Shown: one piece after another, positions 26,711-37,200 of the stretch | Layout of the letters: each line of letters starts with the position of its first letter | How positions within the stretch are numbered: position 1 is the stretch's first letter | NCBI GenBank assembly: GCA_003116975.1 | Contig: BGKB01000007.1 | Location: 310,001 to 374,000 of the forward strand | Direction of reading: 5' to 3' | DNA length: 64,000 nucleotides | DNA from: Aurantiochytrium sp. KH105 | Lineage: Eukaryota > Sar > Bigyra > Thraustochytrida > Thraustochytriidae | The notes under the pieces: model-generated | What the model saw: the letters and a program-made list of their open reading frames with translations, nothing else | Databases searched by the model: none | Told to the model about the DNA's origin: nothing | Translations under genes and position numbers: made by a program

Positions 26711-29363
26711 CTACTTGGTCCGTGGCTTTGGTTGCGAGAGATCAGAAAATCGCCTCTTGACAATGTCGATGCACTCACCAGCCTTCTCGATAATAAAGGA
26801 GCGCTGTTTGACACCATTCGGCCCAACCTTAAAGTGGAAAACGATCTCGCGACGTTTCTTTTTGCTGGTGATCTTGATGAGACGAGAAATCTCATGGACT
26901 TCTTGAACGCAGGCGAAACTACTACGATCCGGGTGCGCGCGAAGTTCCACCAGGCGCGACTTGGTGACGGCCAGCGTGCATTCTGTCGATCGTTTGCATC
27001 CGTCGAGGTCCAACGTCAGTCGCGCCGCAGCAAAGATTCGCGCGTCCACGCCACTACCCTCGGTCTGGGACGTCCATTCTTCGATATCAAGCCATTGGCT
27101 TTCGCTGTCATGGGCCAACAGTGCAAGCTCAAGAAGATCTTTTGGACCTGCTTTGGAGTTGGCTTTGGCAGCACCTTCCGATGTCTTGGTAAAGTAGCGA
27201 TTGGCCACACGGGAAACAAAAGCGCTGGCGGCACTTGCAATTTTTGGAGCTGTGCCATCCGCCGCTGCTCCAGCGCTGTTCGCGCCGTCTTGGTCCCGTT
27301 GCATCTGCTTTCTAGTGCTTGGGTCAGACACCTTGGGGGTATTTGTAAGTCGCGCCGAAGCTGGGGACGTCGTGTCATCTCCTTTGGAGGAGGCCACATC
27401 TGTATCTTCCGTGTCGCCTGGAACTTGGCTCGACGCAGACGAGGTGGATGAGATGGAAGAGGTCGAGAAAAGAGCTCCCAAAGGCGCCGCGTCTCCAATT
27501 CTGCTACTGAGCTGTTGATACCAGCTTGGGGAGGACCCCGAGGCAGCTTTGCGCGATGCATTCTGACCGGCAGACGCCGAGCCGGCAGAAGGTTCAGTAA
27601 CGGAACCGAAAGAGTCCATTGATAATGCCCCGCGTAGAGTTTCCATGCCAGACTCGCGCCAGGTATGAATGGGTGCGCGCGTTTTTTGGCGCAAGACGTC
27701 CGGATCGACAAGCTCGTCGATGGAGGCCCCAGACTCGAGCACAGCGCCGACTTCAGGGTCTCGAGCAACTGCGTCCCATCCACCTTCTAAAATGGAGACT
27801 TTCGAAAACGTGCGCTGAATGGCATGCAGGACAAAGAGCACAGCGCTCTGGTCCTCTTCGGCAGGAGCGACGGTCAAATCAGGAGCCATTCCGCTGTTTG
27901 CACGCGAGCGTTCTAGACCGCCGCCCTCCGAAAACGATGTTGGCGTCACGCTCGGGGAAGGTGTCGGCGAGCAAGCAGAGGACGGGCCGACGACGACGAG
28001 ATGCAGGCTCAAGTCGGTCAGTTGCAATCGGTCCGCAAGCGACTCCATTGCTTCAGAGAGAAGATCTGGCAGGTTGAGGAGCTCCGGGTCTAGATGCAGC
28101 GATCCGATTACGTGCTCTTGTTCAAAGTCCTCACGCGAACGACAGTCTACAACGCGAACGATGAACTCATTCTCGTCTCTCATGCGGTCGCGGTTAGTCA
28201 CCAAGCCCAAAAGCTGCGAAGCCGACATGTGCAGGCAAGACTGGTTTTCAAGGCGCTCTAAAAATGCCAATGTAGGAAGCTTTGGAGAAAGGAGAGCGCG
28301 CGAAAAGGTCTCTGTAAAGTGTGTTGGAGTGTGCGCGCGGAGCTTGCGCGCACGCACGATGAGCTGAGCCATCCAGGAGCTGTCGTACAGATAGGGTGTC
28401 GATTGCGCGAGATCTTCCGCGGCGGTGTTCGGGGACGTTGCATTCGGTCCGAGGACACTCGTCAGGTAGATTGGTAAGTCGCTTGGGTGCGTTTCGAGAA
28501 TCCCCGTGCGGTTCTCGAGGGTGAGAGCTAACGCAACAAACATGTGAAGGTGGGGTCCGCGGTCCTCTTCCTCTAGAAGATAGGTGTCCCAAAGCTGGTA
28601 CAATACTTTTAGGGGCACATTCCGCGCAAAGAGTGTGAGAAACCATGGCGTCGCGTACAGTTCGGGAGAGAGACTGTGCGTGTCGAGAAAGTTACAGAGC
28701 TCGGGATCATGGTACAAGAGTAAGAGCCGAAAGAGTCGAAAGCTACACTGCAGCGCATGAAAGTCTTCGTGCACAAACGAGTGCGGAAGAAAACGCTCAA
28801 TGAAGGCATAGAACATGTTGAAGACTGTTCCATCAGGGAGCGGTGGATCGCGTCGGAGCATGATGAATGGTGCAAGCACTTCATTAAGGCCCTGTTTGTA
28901 TTTGATTCCCTTACGCTTGCAGTAAAAGGTGAGCAAGCGGCTCACGAGCAGCTGCATCTCTTCTGTGCGGAATATCTCTACGTCTGCGCGTGTGCGCTGG
29001 GCATCGACGCGAATGACGCGCTGATTTTCGAGATCTTGCTTTGTGTCACGAATTGAGTCATCGAGAAGAAAGCGGTCTTTGCTCTCTGTGCCGAGGAGAA
29101 GCTGCCATACGTCCGATCGGCATTGGGCTGGGATCCGACAGCCGAGGCCGTCTCGACAGATTTTACGTATTCTGTAGACCGAAGGCCTTCTTTTTTGAAG
29201 TTCCTGTCGCAGAGAGACGCGCGGCGGCTGTTCGACGTCACCTGATTCACTTTTGGATGGGACGGGGCCATCAGCAGCAGCTACCGTCGACGGCATTGCG
29301 GAATACGGCTGAGGATGTAGTTCTGAGGACGAAGACGATGGTGATGATGATCCTGGTGCTGGC

Positions 29364-29399
<36 letters not shown>

Positions 29400-29797
29400 A
29401 TTGATGATGATGTTGGAAGTCGAGAGGTCTCAGCAGCGTCCACGGCTGCCAAAGGACTCGTTTCGGGGGACTCTACTGCTCGTGCAGATTCCTCGCCCGA
29501 GACATTGCCACCATCACTATGCCCGTCACCATTTCCAATCCCATTCTCATTCTCATTCTCATCCTCATTCTCATTTTCTCCAGCGTGATCCTCTGCTTGC
29601 AAAGATCCAGCTTCCTGCGCCGCTCTCGGCGGCAGTACGGGCGTAGGATCGGCAGCGACGAGACCTTCAGCGGACGAGCCGGCGTCAATCTGGCCCATGT
29701 TGCTACCGCCCTCGTGCTCCCCCGCGTCCACCTGCTCTTCTTCGGCGTCGCGCCCCGCCTCGACAGGCGACTCCGTCTCGTTGCCCACCGTGCTCAT
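26711..29797 (-). CDS. TBC1D23: TBC1D23-like TBC-rhodanese-PH protein
   Basis: The start is the first ATG of the frame (29797), giving 1028 residues. An acidic, Ser-rich N-terminal region contains a poly-Ser run encoded by ATC codons. The TBC domain (about 205-440) carries IRVDAQR near residue 264, matching IxxDxxR, and KYKQGLNE near 300, matching YxQ. Next come the family-typical FLDTHSLSPELYATPWFLTL and LWDTYLLEE. A rhodanese-like domain follows (VVDCRSREDFEQEHVIGSLH, about 550-575 onward). After a Ser-rich linker the C-terminal 100 residues (LDLDGCKRSTECTLAVTKS, then a KKKRREIVFHFK segment) form a PH-like domain. This order is that of TBC1D23, which bridges golgins on the trans-Golgi to WASH-marked endosomal vesicles through its C-terminal domain. 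Confidence 0.9.
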
Positions 29798-29961
29798 GGC
29801 GCTTTCCGAGCCGCGCCCCGGCGCCGTGAGCCGCAGCGGCGCCGCCGTGATGCCCCGCGCCGGGAGGGAGGGAGCCTGGGCCGACCTGCGAAGCCTGCGC
29901 AGGTCCCGCGACCCAAGCTGAGCCAAGCCACGCCAAGCTCAGCCGAGCCCAGCCTCGCGTA

Positions 29962-29984
29962 CGCTCGCTCGCTCGCTCGCTCGC
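29962..29984. repeat. GCTC tetranucleotide microsatellite
   Basis: Five to six perfect GCTC units lie about 165 nt upstream of the TBC1D23 ATG. They are the same unit as at 706-739. Confidence 0.85.
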
Positions 29985-30041
29985 GCTTGCTGCCGACGCC
30001 AACCTCGGCCGCGAACGGAGTTGCGTTCGAGGTTTGCGTTT

Positions 30042-30077
30042 TCTTGCTTGCTTGCTTGCTTGCTTGCCTGCTTGCTT
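30042..30077. repeat. TTGC tetranucleotide microsatellite
   Basis: About nine TTGC/CTTG units, one of them imperfect, lie just upstream of the GCTC run relative to TBC1D23. Confidence 0.85.
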
Positions 30078-30404
30078 CGCGTTTCTTGCGTTTGATTTGG
30101 TGACAGTGCAAGGAGCCGGGTTGGATCGGATCGGGTCGCATCGCATCGCTTGACATTGGGTCGCATGGCACGGCATCCCAGTGACCATGGCGAATGAACA
30201 TGTGGGCAGGGACGGCAGGGGCTTTGGCAATCATAATGGCAAGGAAAGGGGACCCTGGCATCATTCTTGGCATTGTCCGTGGTCAATCTGATTGTGTGTT
30301 CAGGTGCTGCTCTTGCATTAGCATTGGCAATGGCATTGCGGGCCAATGCCACTCTATTTGACCAAGTTCATGGCATCGACATTGGCACACTGCGATTTGA
30401 CCCT

Positions 30405-30442
30405 TGACTTTGGGCATCGGCACTGACTTTGGGCATCGGCAT
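30405..30442. repeat. 19-bp direct tandem repeat
   Basis: TGACTTTGGGCATCGGCAC occurs at 30405-30423 and again, with one mismatch at the last base, at 30424-30442. It lies in the 3' flank of the penta-cytochrome b5 gene. Confidence 0.85.
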
Positions 30443-30538
30443 GAAAATCGATTTTGGCACGTAAGCACTCGCCATGTCACGTAATACTTACGAGGGGCGC
30501 ACCGTGTCGCGACCATGATTCGTGCATTCCAAGCGACA

Positions 30539-33334
30539 TTAGCAACAATGGCACATGGAGGCCGGCGGCGAGTCTGGTGAAATGGGTTCATCGAGAACAA
30601 GTCGCGCAGGCGTAACCCGAGCCGTATTTTGTGAGCCCTTGCGCTGCGATCCTTGGGAGCCTTGCGCCCGGGACGGACGACGTTCTTTCCCGCTGGCACC
30701 TTCCACCTGGTTTGCTTGTCGCTCCATGCTGCCTTTACGCGAGGAAAGCCGCTCAGTGCTCTTTATACCACTGCCTTTGGAAGCTGCCGATGAAGGCCTT
30801 TCGGCTGCACCTGACGAGGAAGCATCTCGTTTAACGATTGCCTCTCGGCTTTGAGTTGACCCGGTGCCTGAAGGTACCTTATTGAGACGGCGTTTCGAGC
30901 TGTAATTCAGGTTGAGTTGGCCCACACAGTACTTTGACATTGCTTGAATGTGTTTTTCGGTGTGCCCTTGTTCTCGGAACTCGGATGTCGCATTAGCCCC
31001 TGCATGCCAATGAATGCTTGCGGCTCCACCAGGATGCTCATCTGCAAATGCTGTCAAATCATACACCTTGCCCTCCACAATAACGTAGCAGTCGCTCGTC
31101 TTGTTATGCTCCTGCACCATTTCCGGCGTGAACAGTTTTCTTCGCTGCGTGGAAGCTAGAGACAGCGTCGAGCCATCCAGAATAAAGGTTGTGGATCGAG
31201 TCGCAAAGCTTCCTTGGTGCGACACAGTGGTTGCATCGGCAATAGAGGATGCAGAGGGACGCAGCACGAGAGATGCCTTTGCTTCAAGATCCCCAGGATC
31301 CAGCACAGGAATCGGCAGAAGCCGATTCTTGAAGCTGCCGCTTGGCGATTGTGGAATTTGCGAAGCATCCATCGATGACGAAAGAGATCGAATTCGAACA
31401 GAGGATCTCTCGCTTGGCATGCCAAGAGTCGTTGCACTTGCACTCTGCGCGAGCACTTTCTCCTTGCGGGCACTTCCTAGCTCAACGAGGCTTCGACTGG
31501 TTGCAAGTGTCGACATCTTCATGACGCCTGCATCCTCAGAATCAGCGTCGAGACCGTGCTCTTCCGAGATGTTCTCCGAGATCGTAGGTTGAGACGTGAG
31601 CCCCGTGTTGCGTCGACTTTCGTAAGCTTGATCCGCTCCCGTAACAGATGACGAATCTTCTTGATGCTCTCGAAACGATGTGACAATTGGCAAGTGCCGA
31701 CGTGAGGAAAAGCTCATATTCAAGTGGCCAATGCAATACTCTTGAAGTCTTTCGATATGCTTGTTGCCGTGGCCCTGCTCGCGAAACACGCCTGTAGCGT
31801 CACATCCCGCTTGCCACTGGATAATGGATTCCCCGCCAGGATGAATTGCCGCAAAATGAGTGAGATCGTACACGCGCCCCTGAATTGCCACCCATGCGTC
31901 TTTAGGGCGATCATGTGCCGCAACGTCTGCCATTGTCAAAAGACGCTTTTTGCCTGATGGGGAGCGAGTCATGTTGACCTGCACACTCTTTAATGACCCT
32001 GATTGGCGAAGGTGGACCTTGTCTTCACCTATTGCCCCTGTTGATGCTCGCCTTGGCGTCTGCCCCACAATCCCTGCAGTATTCAATTCATAAGACTTTC
32101 GTCGTGTTTGGCGCTGAGGCGAAGCTTCAGTCTGGCAGACGCGTCCCACGCAGTACTTTTCAAGGACTTTGAGCTGATGCTGTCCATGGCCTTGCTCCCG
32201 GAACGCAGCAGTGCCGTCCATTCCAGCCTGCCAAGCAATGTTTGCAGCACCTCCAGGGTGGATACTGGCAAACTCTGTCACATCATACACGCGTCCCTCT
32301 ACAATTACCCAAGCATCGTCTGGGCGGTCATGCTCGCTGACTTCTTGAGGCGTCCAAGAGTTCATGATTGGCGAAAGACACTCGCGGTCCTCAGGGGTAA
32401 CGTCTTGGTTGGGTCGCTGAGCTTGCCCAAGGAGAGAGCCTGAAGTTTGTGGAGATGGGGTAAGATTTTCTCCGTGGTCCTCGTCAGGGCTCTGCGGTCC
32501 ATTATCACTGCTTCCACCACTTGAAGCGGCGCGCACTGATTCTAGGAACTTCTTTGTCTCTTCCATCTTGGAATCTGATTCGCTGGACAGCAAGCTCGAT
32601 CGCCGGCGCGTCGTGTTGAGATTAAGATATCCAATGAAATACCTTTCCAGCGCCTGGATGTGGTCGTAACCATGACCCTGCTCGCGAAAGACCTGCGTTG
32701 CGTCGGTTCCAGCATTCCAGGTGATGATCCCACTGCCGCCAGGGTGTTTGTCTGCGAATTCAGTCACGTCATAGACCTTGCCTTCAAGAGCAATCCACGC
32801 GTCACGTGGTTTGTCGTGCGCTTCAATATCGCTTTGCGTCCACAACTTTTTGCTCGTCGAGGTGCCGCTTGTTGCAAATGATTCAACAGATCTTCGGCCG
32901 ACAGATTCGCCTCCGCCACGAATGCTGAGGGAGTCCACGGAGCCGCGACGTCTCATTTCTCCGTGCTCCCGAGGAAGACTGCTTATAGATGGGCGTCTCG
33001 AAGTCGGAAGCGTTGGCACGGAGGTCACGACTCCAACGCAAAACTTTTGAAGAATGTGCAATTGCTTCTCGCCATGGCCTTGCTCCTCGAACGCTTTGGT
33101 TGCATCGCTTCCCGCGTGCCATGTGATATTTGCAGTACCGCCAGGATGAATTTCTGCAAACTCGGTCAGATTGTACACACGACCGTGCACAATGACGAGA
33201 CATGCCTCTGGCGAGTCGTGCTCGGCAACTTCAGCTTCCGTCCACTTGCGCTCGACTTCCATGGTGTTTGCTAGCGTCTTTGTCCCCTCGACGCTGCTAT
33301 CGCCCTCCTCCGTCTTGGTCTGAGCCGTCTCCAT
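30539..33334 (-). CDS. Protein with five tandem cytochrome b5 heme-binding domains
   Basis: The protein has 931 residues from an ATG at 33334. It contains five complete cytochrome b5 domains of about 70 residues. Each has a W/F-x-x-x-x-V-x-x-H entry, a VYDLTxFA-like strand, HPGG, and a second heme-ligand histidine in (F/R)EQGH. The axial pairs are H63/H87, H197/H221, H359/H383, H498/H522 and H767/H791, each exactly 24 residues apart as in classical b5. All five share a Trp six positions after HPGG and an AG(x)(D/N)(A/G)T block, so they are closely related and probably arose by duplication. The linkers are long and Ser/Arg/Gly-rich. There is no transmembrane helix, signal peptide, flavin, desaturase or molybdopterin domain. 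The likely role is multi-heme electron transfer or heme binding in the cytosol, with partners unknown. Confidence 0.92.
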   Translation of the reverse strand: METAQTKTEEGDSSVEGTKTLANTMEVERKWTEAEVAEHDSPEACLVIVHGRVYNLTEFAEIHPGGTANITWHAGSDATKAFEEQGHGEKQLHILQKFCVGVVTSVPTLPTSRRPSISSLPREHGEMRRRGSVDSLSIRGGGESVGRRSVESFATSGTSTSKKLWTQSDIEAHDKPRDAWIALEGKVYDVTEFADKHPGGSGIITWNAGTDATQVFREQGHGYDHIQALERYFIGYLNLNTTRRRSSLLSSESDSKMEETKKFLESVRAASSGGSSDNGPQSPDEDHGENLTPSPQTSGSLLGQAQRPNQDVTPEDRECLSPIMNSWTPQEVSEHDRPDDAWVIVEGRVYDVTEFASIHPGGAANIAWQAGMDGTAAFREQGHGQHQLKVLEKYCVGRVCQTEASPQRQTRRKSYELNTAGIVGQTPRRASTGAIGEDKVHLRQSGSLKSVQVNMTRSPSGKKRLLTMADVAAHDRPKDAWVAIQGRVYDLTHFAAIHPGGESIIQWQAGCDATGVFREQGHGNKHIERLQEYCIGHLNMSFSSRRHLPIVTSFREHQEDSSSVTGADQAYESRRNTGLTSQPTISENISEEHGLDADSEDAGVMKMSTLATSRSLVELGSARKEKVLAQSASATTLGMPSERSSVRIRSLSSSMDASQIPQSPSGSFKNRLLPIPVLDPGDLEAKASLVLRPSASSIADATTVSHQGSFATRSTTFILDGSTLSLASTQRRKLFTPEMVQEHNKTSDCYVIVEGKVYDLTAFADEHPGGAASIHWHAGANATSEFREQGHTEKHIQAMSKYCVGQLNLNYSSKRRLNKVPSGTGSTQSREAIVKRDASSSGAAERPSSAASKGSGIKSTERLSSRKGSMERQANQVEGASGKERRPSRAQGSQGSQRKGSQNTARVTPARLVLDEPISPDSPPASMCHCC

Positions 33335-33590
33335 CTTGGCTTGCGTGTTTAGCTAAAGACGAATCAAATGTGAACTGCGACACGGGGATGCGTTGAACTT
33401 TGGATCAATACTACCTGGCTGAACCCAGGAATGTGCTGTTAAGCCTATACCGCAACGAGACTGGTGCCCGCGCGCCTCGAACAGTTTGAGTCAGCCAGCT
33501 ATATACTTGTGACTCAAAAAATCGCGTCTGACTCTGAAATGTGAGTGGATGGACGATCTTGTCTTCTTGCAGCGGCGTCGGCCAGCTCGA

Positions 33591-33738
33591 CCCGAAGGGA
33601 GAATGGAAAGGTTGGGAAAGGAGAGACGAGGGAAGGAGGTGGGGGGGGTGGGAGGGAGAGGAGGGGAGAAATGGAAGAACGAAAAGTTGAGGAAGACGAA
33701 GAAGGAGATCGAGGAGAACAAGAGAAAAGGAGATCAAA
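33591..33738. repeat. Long polypurine tract with G-runs
   Basis: About 150 nt are nearly all A and G on the + strand, with only scattered pyrimidines. A G8 run and several GGGA runs lie around 33640-33665. This could form a triplex or quadruplex. Confidence 0.75.
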
Positions 33739-34087
33739 GCTGATAATTATGACGATGAGGAAAACCTCAAAGCAGGAGGAAGCTCGCAAAACACGTTTAC
33801 GATGGCCAACCTTACCGCGCACATTGCGGGCGCATTCACATCTCCCAAGCGACTTTCAGTAGTTGCTTCAACCATTTCCCTTCTTTTCAACCGTCCGAAG
33901 AACCACTCATGTGTGCACACTTGTGGTGCACACCTCAATACGCTATGAGGTCTTGCGATATCAAGTTTTCGCGGCACCCCGGTGAACGGCACTGGGCATT
34001 AGGGCCTCGGCCTGGCTGGCAAGCCTACACCTACCAGCCCCGAGGTTGGTCTGCGTATCGGAGTCTGACTCGGACGGGGACGAGGAG

Positions 34088-34156
34088 TGTCAGTGCACTG
34101 TGCCACTGCACTGCCAGGGCACTGCCAGTAGCCGCCAATGGCACTGCCAGTGCTGG
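34088..34156. repeat. CACTGCCAG-rich short repeat cluster
   Basis: The words CACTGCCAG, GTGCACTG and GCACTGCC recur several times in tandem or inverted order within about 70 nt, 110-180 nt upstream of the NACHT gene start. A related CAGTGCAGTGCCACTG sequence lies near 47811. Confidence 0.65.
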
Positions 34157-34268
34157 TAATTCGTAACGGACAAAGGGCACCAGAACCTCAAAAAAAAAAA
34201 TGGGCCAAGTGTCCCAGTACGGCCGGGCACAAGTTGTGTGCCCGTACAAACCGTGACCTCCTGACAGC

Positions 34269-37200
34269 ATGGGCGGCTCGGCGCCCGAAGAGGGGCCCCG
34301 CGCTGGCCCCGTGGAGCCACGAGACTGCGGCCACGGAAGGCAACGCCGTCTTGGAACGTGCACGGCCTGTCGAGCCGCAGCAGCGGGTGTGGTCGCCGAG
34401 CGACAAGGCCAAAAACTTGGTCTCGCGACTCAACAAGCCTTGTCTGCGAGGTTGAGAGTGACGAGAGCAACACACGCTGCTCTCGATGACGAAGATGCAC
34501 GCTATCGACGTGAAGAGATCGAGAGCAAGGGTTTCCGTCGTGATCTCGTTAAAGCCACCTCCGTCGCGGAGGCGGCGGTCCTTCTCGAGGGCCACAGACA
34601 ATCCCAACACAATAGAAGAAGAGTCGGCACCGAGACTGAAGCGGACACTTCTCCGAGCACACAAAGCATCAACGAAGCAGCATACAAGGAGACAGAGATT
34701 CTTGACGATACAAGCTTCCAAGATCTTTCAGAGTTTCGCACATGGCTCCATGAGTCTGGCATTGACACGCTACATTGGGGTCTCGCCCGAACAAAATCTT
34801 CCGCAAGTTTATTTCGAGAAATCCAAAACAAAACGAGCGTGCTTGTCATTGAGGCCGCAGATGGCGATTCGTTCAGGATCCTTCGTCTACTGCGCGTCGT
34901 GCGAGCGAGGGTAAAGCAGGAGATCGAGCGCGGTCGCATTCGGTACCTTGTCGAGGCTTCTCAGGAACTCGGTGAAACAGGACAGCTTCGGTACAGAAAC
35001 ATGCTATTGTCTTCGATGATGCGCTACGGTGAAAATGCATTCAACGCAGCAAGACGTAGCGTCGAGAAGGAAATGCAAAACATTAATACCGTTCGCGGAA
35101 GATGCATTCCTCGCCGCGCCATCACCGCCAAGCGGGACAGCCCAAGAGTCTGCGTCGAGGATCTCGAGTCTCCATCCTACCCAGGACTGCTAACACGATA
35201 CATCCTTGTAACCGTAGACGTAGCTCTGGATCGCAGACTTCCCGATGCCGACTTTTGCACCGTGGAGTATCTCCCAACGATGCACATTGCGACGAAACAT
35301 TATTGGAAGTGGAGAACGCGGGCCGAGGTCGCTCAGATTGTCAACGGAAAAACGTCCCGGTCAGCACCGTCAACAGCTCATCGCCGGAATCTTTTGCTTG
35401 GCGATGCGACCGAGTCCACCTCGGCTCTGCTACCTGGAACCGAGAAGCCTTTCTTCTGGAGCCTGTACGACGACGACTTTGAAAAAGCGTCTGACTCTGA
35501 CGACCTCTTTATTCCATTCAGTCGGCTCCGGCGCCACATGCGTCAGTGGGGTCTCACAGAAGATGAAATTGCCGATCTTTTGCAGCAGATCAAGGATGTA
35601 CTCCGCGACGAAAGTCTTCTCTCCAAATCGGACTTCAAGAAGAAGCTGGCAGACCCAATCACGGAGCTCATTGTTGCTGATCAAGACAGTCTCTCGTCGC
35701 GAGGCCTTGGCAACGAACATTATCAGGTGCTCAAAAATCTCTTTCCCAATGCAAGTCGGATTTTTTCGAGAATTCTGCATGGTGGATTCTCAGGATCCTT
35801 CGTCCTTCAGGCCCAGGCACGATACTGCGATGGGTTGCAGGGAGACCCCACGGTCGTGAAATTAGACCGAAGAGACCTCATGCGCGATGAAATCCAGCGC
35901 TTTCGAACCTTGGCGCCGTACATGGGAGACTGCGCCCCCGCGATTCTGCAAACCGACGTCGAGGGCTCCGACTCTCTCCTTGGCGGGATCAAATTTGAGC
36001 TGGTTGGTGCTGTGTGGATGCTTCCAGATTTTCGATCAAACCTGCTCAATAGTGGTGCGGCGCAGCCTCTCAGCACATTCAAAAAGCTGTTCATGCATGA
36101 AAGCGCCGAGGAGGAGCGTGCGCGCGTCGAACATGCGCTTGGCAAGGCCCGGGTTTCGAGCTCGCACGTCCTCGCAAGCCATACTTCGGATAAGTTTCCC
36201 ACGATGCAAACAGAGACCCAGGTTGCGCGCCCGCCCTCCTCGCCAGCTTCCATCTCATCGCCAATGACTGGCCCGATGTCTCCCACATCGGAGGACGAGG
36301 AACCGCGGTCAGCCCTGGACCCCGGATCTCCGAAGGAGGTGAGCAAAGGAACGAATCTTGTCTATGGCGAGGTCTATCAGGTCCTCAAAGAGGTTTTTGG
36401 CGAGATCATGCGCACCACCACGCTTTCTTCTAAAGAAACAGTCTCGTGTAGTCTCTTAGACGTCTACAGAATAGACAAGTACATTGGCCGCTTGCTCGAA
36501 CCACCGGCAGTCCCGGGCTTGACAGGTGCTGGCGCCGCGGGCCTCCCTGACTGGGCCCAGCTTGACCCGACGGGGTCCGGTAGAGCGCTTCTGCAACGTC
36601 TACTTGACAAAATCGATCGACAGACTTACCCTTATGAGATGGGTCTCGTCCACGGAGATCTCAATGGAATGAACATTCTTATTGACTCTCACAACATTGT
36701 CTGGGTCATCGATTTTGCCTTTTCCGGACGTGGTCACGTTCTGACGGACATCGCAAAGCTGGAATCCTGCGTTCTCTTTGAGTACACCCAACCGCGCTCG
36801 AACGCTGAGTATGAAGCACTGCAAGAGGTTGCAAACATCCTCATTCAAGTCGGGGACCTCCGTGAGGTCGTCTTTAACAGTCGCTTTGACATGCAAACGG
36901 ATGCCGCGCCAACTGAACAGCTCGCTAGAGTGGCCTTTGCCTGGAAGGCCATCAAGCGTCTGCGCATGTACGCTGCAAATTATTGCGACACAGATCCAGG
37001 GCCAGCGCAAATGCTTGTGGCAATGTTACACAATGCCGCTCGGGCGCTCCGCTTCACAGACATCGAGGACAAGCGTCTTCCCTACTTTGTCGCGACGCGC
37101 TGCGCACAGCGGCTCTTGGATTTCATGGAGACGAACAGGGGCTCTATCAAAATTCCTGCTCGAGCGCACAGCGAAGCGGCCTCGAGGCATAAGCCCATGA

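Larger units (their letters stand above)
29798..30538. promoter_or_regulatory. Region upstream of TBC1D23 with several simple repeats
   Basis: This is the 5' flank of TBC1D23 and the 3' flank of the penta-cytochrome b5 gene. It holds a GCTC run (29962-29984), a TTGC run (30042-30077), many TTGGCA/GGCATTG words between 30190 and 30480, and a 19-bp direct repeat (30405-30442). The reverse frame is open through 29926 but has no ATG above 29797. No gene is seen. Confidence 0.5.
33335..34268. promoter_or_regulatory. Divergent intergenic region with polypurine tract
   Basis: This is the shared upstream region of the penta-b5 gene (-) and the giant NACHT gene (+). It holds a purine-rich tract (33591-33738), a cluster of CACTGCCAG words (34088-34156), an A10 run at 34191-34200, and CGTAACGGA at 34162-34170, about 100 nt upstream of the NACHT ATG. 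No gene is seen. Confidence 0.5.

Noticed and set aside
29363-29412. Long ATG/GAT trinucleotide run, considered as a non-coding microsatellite
   Set aside because: It is inside TBC1D23 and reads as a poly-Ser tract in frame, so it is a coding repeat.
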